Assembly (NCBI RefSeq): GCF_024519435.1
Contig: NZ_JALJRZ010000004.1
Coordinates: forward strand, 248,001-312,000
Origin: Terrabacter sp. Ter38
Lineage (GTDB): Bacteria > Actinomycetota > Actinomycetes > Actinomycetales > Dermatophilaceae
Reading direction: 5' to 3'
DNA: 64,000 bases
Part shown: positions 57,587-64,000 of the stretch, piece by piece
How the letters are laid out: each line of letters starts with the position of its first letter
Position numbering within the stretch: position 1 is the first letter of the stretch
Made by a program: the position numbers and the translations under genes
The notes under the pieces: model-generated
Told to the model about the DNA's origin: nothing
The model's database searches: none
Seen by the model: only the letters and a program-made list of their open reading frames with translations

Positions 57587-60300
57587 CCGCGGGCGGACGC
57601 ACCCCCGGGCAGGTCGCCGCCGCGATGGCCGCCGCCGCGCGTCTGGCGCCCTATGACACCGCGGGGACCTGGGCCGACGTGCTCTTCGCGACCGACCCCG
57701 ACGGCGTGACGGCGCCTTCGCCGGCAGGTGCCCCCGACCGCGAGCTGCTCGCGGCGGTGGCCGCCGAGTACGCCGCACTCGACGCGCACCTCGCGACGTT
57801 GCCGGAGCGGACCCGCCGCACGTGGCTCGAGGAGATCCTCGGCGTCGGCCGCCTCCCCGCGCTGCCGGACCGCATCGTCGCGCACGCGACCGTCGACCCC
57901 AAGGCGGCACCCGCGGTGCTGCCGCCGGGCACGCCCTTGCGCGGTGGCAAGGACGCCTTCGGCAACGAGCGCCGCTACGTCACCCTCGACGCCCTGACGG
58001 CGCACGGTGCGGCCCTCACGGGGGTGCGGTCCTTCGCCCCCGGCGAACCCGTCCGCGCCCACGGGGTTGCGGCCGTGGCACCGGACTTCCCGCTGCGACC
58101 CTCGGCCGGACCGGAGGCCGCGCACTCCCTGCGGATCCACTCACCGGCGCTGGCCTTCGACGCCGGTGACCTCACCGCCGAGGTGTCCTTCACGGGTGCG
58201 GCCGGCACCGAGGGCCTGTCCGCGCTCGTCTGGCGCTGGTCGCACGCCGACGGCACGACGAGCGGGACGACCGGCGGCGCCGTTTCCGGTGGCACGGTCA
58301 CGGTCACGCTGACCGGTGGCTGCGGCGCGCGCGACGGCGAGGTGCCTTGGCTCGAGGGCGTCGTCGCGACGAGCACGGCGGTGCCTGTGGGCTTCTCGTT
58401 CACCGGGGTCACGGTGCGCGTGACGGACCGAACGGCATACGTCCCCGAGGCGGCCTTCTACAACGACGGCGCGGTCGACGTCACGAAGGAGTTCCAGCCG
58501 TTCGGCGCCGTCGCGAAGCGCGGTGACGCCTTCTACGTGCGCTCGGACGAGGCGTTCGGCAAGGCACTGGCGACCGTCGAGGTCGCGGTGCAGGTCATGC
58601 AGGAGGGCGGTGCGCCGCTCTCGTCATCGGCCGGCGGCACGGGCATCCCCGTCTGGCTGGCCGACACGCTCAAGACGCAGCTGCTCAGCATCAAGAACAC
58701 ACTCGGCTCGCAGTACGCGTCGGTCGAGACGCAGTGGACCTCGATCTACGGCGCGGTCTCGACGACGACGACGCCGTCGGTCGTGTGGCAGCGCCGCGAG
58801 GACGGCGCGTGGAAGCAGGTCGGGACGGCGTCGTCGAGCTTCGGCACGCTGTCGGCGCCGGTGACCGGGTCGGCCGTGGCGTCCGAGACCTTCGCGGTCG
58901 CGGGACAGGCCGGCCACTACCTCCGGGCCTTCCTCGCGCAGGGCGACTTCGGCTGGACCGACTACCAGGCCAAGGTCGCCGACTTCGCGACGCGGGCCGT
59001 CGCAGGCACGGGTCCCAAGCCGACCATGCCGCCCGTACCGGTCCCGCCGATCGCCTCGGCCGTGACGGTGCGGTACACCACGACTCCGGTCGAGGCCTCG
59101 CTCGTCGATTCGAGCAGCGGCTGGCGGCGACAGCGGCGCGTCGGCGGAGCGGCCGGACGCTTCACGCCGTTCCGGCTCGTCGTGTCCGACCTCGGCGCGA
59201 CGGCCATGGTCGCCATCGGGCTCGAGCTGCCCGACGCCGGGCTCGGGTCGAGCGTCTCGCTCTACCTCGACGTCGACTCCGCGTCGCCGTGCGGCAGCTC
59301 CGACTCGGTCGTGGCCTCCTGGCAGTTCTGGGACGGCACGACGTGGGCGCCGCTCGCGGTCGCCGACGGCTCACACCAGCTCCGCGAGGCGGGTCTGCTC
59401 CGCTTCGTCGCCCCGCGCGCGTGGGCCGTCGGCTGTGACGACCTGTCGGCCGACACCGGTCGCTGGGTGCGGATCGAGACCGACCAGCCGGACCGTCTGG
59501 GCGTCCTGCTCGCCGTGGTCGTCGACGCCGTCGTGGCCGAGTTCGTCTCCCGGGCGGCGGATCCCGCCCTCGACCCCAGCTCGGCGCAGGCCCTCCCGGT
59601 GGGCACGATCAAGGGCACCCTCGCACCGGTTCCCGGCGTCAAGAAGGTCACCAACCTCGCGTCCGTGCGTGGCCGTGCGCCCGAGACGGACGCCGAGTAC
59701 CTCGCGCGCGGCTCGGCGCGGGTGCGCCACCGCGACCGGGCGCTGACCCCTTGGGACCTCGAGCAGCACGTCGCGCTCGCGCTCCCCGAGGTGGCCGCCG
59801 TGCTGTGCCTGCCACACACCGGCGGCGACGGGCTGCGCGCTCCCGGCCACGTCGGACTCGTCGTCGTGCCGGACCGACCGCTCGACGTCGCCCCCCGGCC
59901 GTCCGTCAGCCTCGCCGGCCGTGTCGTCGGCCTCGTGCAGCCACGCGCGCCGATCGGTGCCACCCTCCACGTGCTCTGCCCGGACTACCGTCCCGTCACC
60001 GTCGTCGCCTCGATCCGGCTGCGCCCGGGCGTCGCGGCCCTCACCGGCACCCAGGCGCTCACCGCCGCCCTCGAGCGGGTGCTGCACCCGACGGGCACCG
60101 TGCCCGTCCGCTGGGGCCGCGACCTCTACGCCTCGACCCTCATCGCCGTCCTCGAGCGCCAGCCCGACGTCGACGTCGTCCTCGACTTCGCCCTGCACGA
60201 CGGGTCGGGCGGGCCCGTCGAGGTCGTCGCCGTCGACCCGTGCCGCGGGCTCTACTGCTCGTCCGGCGACCACCACCTCTTGTGCGAGGAGCAGCTGTGA
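57583..60300 (+). CDS. baseplate J-like protein (Afp11 type)
   Basis: The 905-residue protein has an N-terminal wedge part (RTWLEEILGVGRLPALPDRIVAHATVDPKAAPAVLPPGTPLRGGKDAFGNERRYVTLDALT). Long beta domains (about 150-600) follow, then the gp6/J core (TNLASVRGRAPETDAEYLARGSARVRHRDRALTPWDLEQHVALALPEVAAVLCLPHTGGD). The C-terminus ends LYCSSGDHHLLCEEQL with several Cys. It forms the ring that triggers sheath contraction. Confidence 0.9.
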   Translation: MTAGGRTPGQVAAAMAAAARLAPYDTAGTWADVLFATDPDGVTAPSPAGAPDRELLAAVAAEYAALDAHLATLPERTRRTWLEEILGVGRLPALPDRIVAHATVDPKAAPAVLPPGTPLRGGKDAFGNERRYVTLDALTAHGAALTGVRSFAPGEPVRAHGVAAVAPDFPLRPSAGPEAAHSLRIHSPALAFDAGDLTAEVSFTGAAGTEGLSALVWRWSHADGTTSGTTGGAVSGGTVTVTLTGGCGARDGEVPWLEGVVATSTAVPVGFSFTGVTVRVTDRTAYVPEAAFYNDGAVDVTKEFQPFGAVAKRGDAFYVRSDEAFGKALATVEVAVQVMQEGGAPLSSSAGGTGIPVWLADTLKTQLLSIKNTLGSQYASVETQWTSIYGAVSTTTTPSVVWQRREDGAWKQVGTASSSFGTLSAPVTGSAVASETFAVAGQAGHYLRAFLAQGDFGWTDYQAKVADFATRAVAGTGPKPTMPPVPVPPIASAVTVRYTTTPVEASLVDSSSGWRRQRRVGGAAGRFTPFRLVVSDLGATAMVAIGLELPDAGLGSSVSLYLDVDSASPCGSSDSVVASWQFWDGTTWAPLAVADGSHQLREAGLLRFVAPRAWAVGCDDLSADTGRWVRIETDQPDRLGVLLAVVVDAVVAEFVSRAADPALDPSSAQALPVGTIKGTLAPVPGVKKVTNLASVRGRAPETDAEYLARGSARVRHRDRALTPWDLEQHVALALPEVAAVLCLPHTGGDGLRAPGHVGLVVVPDRPLDVAPRPSVSLAGRVVGLVQPRAPIGATLHVLCPDYRPVTVVASIRLRPGVAALTGTQALTAALERVLHPTGTVPVRWGRDLYASTLIAVLERQPDVDVVLDFALHDGSGGPVEVVAVDPCRGLYCSSGDHHLLCEEQL

Positions 60301-62051
60301 GCCCCAGACCGGCCGCCGGGCCGTTTGCCGAGCAGGCCACGCCGATCACCCGGTTCGTGCCGGTCGCGCCCGACGCGGACTGGGAGACCGTGCGCGCCCG
60401 CATGGTCGACCACCTCACTGCCACGGCGACGCCCGGGTGGACCGACCACAACGCCGCCGACCCGGGCATCACGCTGCTCGAGGTCCTGGCCTACGGCCTC
60501 GCCGACCTGCACTACAGGGCGGCCGAGCGCCACCTCGACGACTGGCCGCTCGAGGTGCGCGCCTGGGCGTCAGACGCGGAGCGGCACTGGGGCACCACGC
60601 TGCCCGCGGGACGGTGGGACCCGGAGACCGACCCGTCCGACCCCGCGCTCGCCGCCGCCGACCTCGCGCCGGTGTCGGCCGTGGCTGCCGTCCTCGCCGC
60701 CCCGGCGACGTCCGCGACGGTGCTCGAGCCCCTCGTCCGGGTGTGCCGGTCGCGCGCCGACGCGGTCGCCCTGCTGTCGGCCGAGCCCTGGGCGAGCGCC
60801 TTCCGGGCCACCGACCGTCCGGCCGTGGTCGCGCTGATGCGCGCCCGGCTCGTGCGCCAGGTCGCGCAGGAGCAGGCCGGTGTCGTCGCGTCCGCCGTGA
60901 CGGCTGCACAGGCCGCCGCCGTCGCCGCCGCCCCGCGACGCGCCGATCCCGACGCGCCGCTCGACGTCCCGGCCGTCGATGCCGCGGCCGCCGCAGAGCT
61001 CGCCTGGTCACTGCCGCTCTGGGACGAGGAGGTCGTCGCCCTCGTGCGCCGTGAGCGGTGGCGGCGCTCGCGCGAGGTCCTCGTCGACGGCCTCGACGTC
61101 GTCCGCGCGACGACGACCGACACCCGCGCGGCGACGTGCTCTGCCCTGACCCTCGCGGGACTCGACGCCGACGAGGTGACGTATGCCGTCGCGGCCTCCC
61201 CGCAGGCGGCGGGCCTGCTCCCCGAGGACCTCGAGGACGAACAGGGCCGCTCGCTGGTCTGGCCACCGCATCCGGTGCAGGCGCTGACGTGCGAGCCGGT
61301 GACCGCCGACGACTACGCCGGCCGGGCGCGGGCCCACCCGGAGGTCGTGCGCGCCTGGACGGTCCCGGGCCGTTTGACCGGTATCGCCTGGAACGGGCTG
61401 CCCACCGACGCCATCGCGTCCGTCGCCGTCGACGAGCACGCCGCCGCGCTGACGCTCGTCGTCGAGAGCCGCACCGAGCCCACCACGCCCGCGCGTCGGG
61501 ACGCCTTCCTGCGCGACGTCCTCACGATCGCCATCGGACCGGAGGCAGGCGCGCCCTTCCCCGACTGGCGCGACGGCGTCGACGACCTCGAGCCGCGGCG
61601 CGTCGTCTGCGACGAGGTGGGCGCAAGCCTCCTCGAACGGGCGCCCGTGCTCGTCCAGGCGACCCTCGTCACCGAGGTCGGCGCCAACCGCGAGGCCGTC
61701 GTCGACGACGCCCGGGCCCGGATCGCCGCCTTCTTCGAGCGCGGTCGACCCGAGACCTTCGCCCCCACCCCGGCGCCGGTCGTCGACGGTCCGTGGCCCC
61801 GCCACGACCAACCCATCCTCGGCTGGGTGCCGGGGGAGCCGGTGCGCTTCACCGAGGTCGTCGAGGCGATCGTCGGCAACCCGCTGGTGCGTGGCGTCGA
61901 GGACCTTGCGATGAAGGTCGACGGCGACCCCGACTTCATGCCCGCGAGCCACGGCTACCTGCCGATCCCGCGCAACGCGGTGCCCCGGCTCGCGGACGCC
62001 CGCTGCATCCGGGTGCGCTTCTCGCTGACGAGTCGGTGCGGCGATGCGTAG
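60297..62051 (+). CDS. second baseplate wedge protein (Afp12-like)
   Basis: The 584-residue protein begins ITRFVPVAPDADWETVRARMVDHLTATATPGWTDHNAADPGITLLEVLAYGLADLHYRAAERHLDDWP, the J/Afp12-type wedge opening. A helical Ala-rich part (about 120-270) and a C-terminal beta domain (ARIAAFFERGRPETFAPTPAPVVDGPWPRHDQPILGWVPGEPVRFTEVVEAIVGNPLVRGVEDLAMKVDG) follow. It pairs with the J protein around the hub. GTGA and ATG overlaps link it to its neighbours. Confidence 0.85.
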   Translation: MSPRPAAGPFAEQATPITRFVPVAPDADWETVRARMVDHLTATATPGWTDHNAADPGITLLEVLAYGLADLHYRAAERHLDDWPLEVRAWASDAERHWGTTLPAGRWDPETDPSDPALAAADLAPVSAVAAVLAAPATSATVLEPLVRVCRSRADAVALLSAEPWASAFRATDRPAVVALMRARLVRQVAQEQAGVVASAVTAAQAAAVAAAPRRADPDAPLDVPAVDAAAAAELAWSLPLWDEEVVALVRRERWRRSREVLVDGLDVVRATTTDTRAATCSALTLAGLDADEVTYAVAASPQAAGLLPEDLEDEQGRSLVWPPHPVQALTCEPVTADDYAGRARAHPEVVRAWTVPGRLTGIAWNGLPTDAIASVAVDEHAAALTLVVESRTEPTTPARRDAFLRDVLTIAIGPEAGAPFPDWRDGVDDLEPRRVVCDEVGASLLERAPVLVQATLVTEVGANREAVVDDARARIAAFFERGRPETFAPTPAPVVDGPWPRHDQPILGWVPGEPVRFTEVVEAIVGNPLVRGVEDLAMKVDGDPDFMPASHGYLPIPRNAVPRLADARCIRVRFSLTSRCGDA

Positions 62052-62964
62052 CCAGAGCGCGGTGACCGCGACCCCCGCCCGCGGGCCCGACCACACCCGG
62101 CTCGCGTCGCAGCTGCCTGCCGTCTACCAGGAGGACGAGCTCTCGTTCGCCCAGGTCGACGCCTACCTCGGCCTCGCCGACGAGCTGAGCCACGCCGTCG
62201 TCGAGCACCTCGAGGACCTGCTCACGGCGCTCGGGCCCGACGCGACGCTGCGCTGGCCCGCAGCCCTGTCCCTCGACGCGGGGGCCGAGGCGCTCGTGGC
62301 GCACCACCTCGAGACCTACGACGAGGTCGCGCGGTGGGCGAGCGTCACCTTCCCGACCAGCTGGCCGGGCACCGAGCGAGGCCTCCAGCAGCGTCGCGAG
62401 CTCCTCGCTCGGTGCACGAGGCTGTGGCGCCGCCGCGGCACCCCACGCGGGTTCCTCAGCTGGTTCTGCCTGTGGTTCGACCTTCCGGCCGCCGGCCGGC
62501 CCTACCTGCTCGAGCACTTCAAGGCACCGGGTGCCGGCCTCACCGCCGAGCCCTACACCGCGACCCTCTTCGTCCCGACGAGCGTGCCCGTGCCGAGCAC
62601 GGGTGACCCGTCGACGGCGAAGGGCTTCGTCGACTGGGAGCGGCGCGAGGAGGCGGTCGACTTCGTGCGGCGCTACGCCCCGGCCCACGTCGACCTGCGC
62701 GTCTGCTTCACCGACCCGGCCGTCTTCACCGACCTCGCGGTGCTCGCGTCCCCGCCGACGCTCCCGGCCACGCCCACGGCGGACGAGGTGACGGCATACG
62801 CCCTCGCCGTCCAGCAGCAGCAGGCCGACCTCAATGCGCTCCTGTGCTCCGTCGTGTCGGTCGTGAGCCACGCGAGCGGCATCCACCTCTACGAGTGCAT
62901 CGACGCCGGCCGAGGCATCGACCGCCTCGGCGTCGGCCTCCTGCCGACCGATTCGACGACGTGA
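62044..62964 (+). CDS. phage tail protein I-like baseplate protein
   Basis: The 306-residue protein has the P2 gpI / eCIS tail-I pattern: LASQLPAVYQEDELSFAQVDAYLGLADELSHAVVEHLEDLLTALGPDATLRW, then RCTRLWRRRGTPRGFLSWFCLWFDLPAAGRPYLLEHFK and VDFVRRYAPAHVDLRVCFTD. In phages it caps the wedge and carries the fibre. The ATG overlaps the stop of the previous gene by 8 nt. Confidence 0.88.
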   Translation: MRSQSAVTATPARGPDHTRLASQLPAVYQEDELSFAQVDAYLGLADELSHAVVEHLEDLLTALGPDATLRWPAALSLDAGAEALVAHHLETYDEVARWASVTFPTSWPGTERGLQQRRELLARCTRLWRRRGTPRGFLSWFCLWFDLPAAGRPYLLEHFKAPGAGLTAEPYTATLFVPTSVPVPSTGDPSTAKGFVDWERREEAVDFVRRYAPAHVDLRVCFTDPAVFTDLAVLASPPTLPATPTADEVTAYALAVQQQQADLNALLCSVVSVVSHASGIHLYECIDAGRGIDRLGVGLLPTDSTT

Positions 62965-62984
62965 GTCCCGAAGGGAATCCAGCG

Positions 62985-64000
62985 ATGGCAGACAACCAGT
63001 ACCCCGTCTTCGTGGACGGCCAGACTCTCACCGAGGCCGAGCTCAACGACCTCCGGGACTTCCTCCACCAGCGCGACCGTCTCGTCGGGCGGCTCGTGGG
63101 CTTCGGCGTCAACGCCGGGCTGGGCGGCACGGTCTCGACGCCGACGACCTTGACGGTCGGGCCCGGCCTGGCAATCGACCAGCGCGGTGAGCCGCTGCTC
63201 CTCGGGGTGGAGCAGACACTGCCCCTGCCGCCCGTCGCCGAGTCGGTGACCTATGACTTCGTCGATGCCACGGCCGAAGGGTTCAGCCTCGTCCTCGAGT
63301 CCACCGACGCGATCGAGCCCACCCCGGACTGCGGCGAGTCGGGCTGCGCCGGGCACGCCGAGCTGCACACGCGTGGGGTCGCGCTGCGCATCGTCGCCGG
63401 TCGGGTGACCGGCACGCGGATGGACTTCGCGGCCGAGCCGCTGCTCAGCGTCGAGCCGATCCGGCTCGCCCTCGACTCGTCGCCGATCAACTCCTACCCG
63501 ACCCTGCGCAACGCCATCGCCGCCCGACTGACGAACGGCACCGCGCCCCTCGTCGACCCCACCCTCATCGCCAGGCTCCAGGCCACGTCGATCGCAAGCA
63601 CCGACACGGCGGGCATCCGCGGCTACAAGTGCGGTTGGCTCAACATGGTGCTCTTCGCGACCCTCGACCTGCTGCGCGTCCGCGCCCTGCTGGCGCTCAC
63701 CTGGGACCGCGACACGACGCGGCCGGGTGTCGTCCTCGGCTCGGTGCACCAGGTGGCGGGCGTGTGGGTCTTCGACTGCACCTACCGACACGCGTGGGAG
63801 CCGCCGCGGGGGTTCACCGAGGCCTTCCTCGGCGGGTCGTGCACCGACCCGGCGGGTGCCTTCCGCGACGAGGTCGAGGCGCTCCTGACCGGCTACGCGC
63901 CACCCGACCCGGCACCGGTCGGCGACCCCAAGCCGCCCGTCGCCTGTCCCGTCGGGTCCATCCGCGTCGGCGACCGGTGCGTCAAGATCGTCTTCCCGCC
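62985..64000 (+). CDS. fibre-adaptor-like eCIS protein (3' end beyond window)
   Basis: From ATG 62985 (AAGGGA upstream) the frame stays open to the right edge, giving 338 residues. The N-terminus reads NQYPVFVDGQTLTEAELNDLRDFLHQRDRLVGRLVGFGVNAGLGGTVSTPTTLTVGPGLAIDQRGEPLLL. This type of opening, with a PGLAID-GEPL turn, is seen in eCIS baseplate proteins that hold fibres. Later parts have CGESGCAGH and several other Cys. The rest and the downstream genes are missing, so the assignment is tentative. Confidence 0.7.
   Translation, partial: MADNQYPVFVDGQTLTEAELNDLRDFLHQRDRLVGRLVGFGVNAGLGGTVSTPTTLTVGPGLAIDQRGEPLLLGVEQTLPLPPVAESVTYDFVDATAEGFSLVLESTDAIEPTPDCGESGCAGHAELHTRGVALRIVAGRVTGTRMDFAAEPLLSVEPIRLALDSSPINSYPTLRNAIAARLTNGTAPLVDPTLIARLQATSIASTDTAGIRGYKCGWLNMVLFATLDLLRVRALLALTWDRDTTRPGVVLGSVHQVAGVWVFDCTYRHAWEPPRGFTEAFLGGSCTDPAGAFRDEVEALLTGYAPPDPAPVGDPKPPVACPVGSIRVGDRCVKIVFP

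Noticed and set aside
48017-64000. prophage or simple R-type pyocin
   Set aside because: Presence of DUF4255, DUF5908, LysM hub and Afp-type wedge proteins with a SARP regulator, and absence of capsid, integrase, holin or lysis genes in the window, favour an eCIS.
1-64000. tRNA, rRNA, insertion sequences, integrases, att sites
   Set aside because: Searched by eye for tRNA T-loop motifs, transposase frames and terminal repeats; none could be supported.

Overview
The window is 64 kb of very GC-rich DNA. It has dense short operons, GTG starts, many start codons without a ribosome binding site, and F420-, SARP- and CsoR-type genes. All of this points to an actinobacterium, most likely a Micrococcales member near the Intrasporangiaceae (Janibacter/Knoellia/Terrabacter type); that placement is inference from gene content only. 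I see no rRNA, tRNA, CRISPR array, insertion sequence or integrase.

Layout. 1-14 kb: housekeeping and accessory genes (DUF2383 protein, GAF-ANTAR regulator, membrane proteins, a patatin-like protein whose catalytic Asp is replaced by Asn, an HTH/Clp-N pair under palindromic operators, a secreted phosphatase-type enzyme, F420-type and aldo/keto reductases, a cytochrome b/Moco fusion). 14-25 kb: a PhoX-like phosphatase, then two parallel sugar or polyol catabolic modules. Each module pairs a Gfo/Idh/MocA dehydrogenase with a TIM-barrel isomerase and a divergent LacI regulator with its own palindromic operator. 25-35 kb: TauE exporter, MarR/EamA divergent pair, a mercuric-reductase-like flavoprotein, a HAD phosphatase, a YCII/ECF42 sigma pair, a UDG-like protein with an amidohydrolase, and a lipoprotein. 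35-48 kb: TerC transporter behind a manganese (yybP-ykoY) riboswitch, an F420 reductase, a two-component system, a frameshifted small membrane gene, several VOC proteins, a SpoU/TrmH methyltransferase and a CsoR-CopZ-CopA copper cluster.

48-64 kb: an extracellular-type contractile injection system (eCIS, a phage-tail-like particle) that runs off the right edge. Order: SARP/BTAD regulator, a 32-bp tandem repeat, an array of GTGAKC words spaced exactly 11 bp, a small unknown gene, DUF4255 cap protein, an unknown beta-rich protein, sheath, two tube proteins, a DUF5908 protein, LysM baseplate hub, VgrG-like spike, PAAR tip, gp25, two baseplate-J-type proteins, tail protein I and a partial fibre-adaptor-like gene. 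Tape measure, AAA ATPase, fibre and any payload must lie outside. Most of these genes overlap by 4 nt (GTGA/ATGA), so they are probably translationally coupled. The regulator and the 11-bp array together suggest a dedicated SARP switch for the particle.

Two genome-wide signals also stand out. The octamer GTATGCCG/CGGCATAC occurs about 35 times where about 2 are expected, in all reading frames and between genes. At least a dozen genes have TANNNT placed 6-8 nt before the start codon, which indicates leaderless transcripts.
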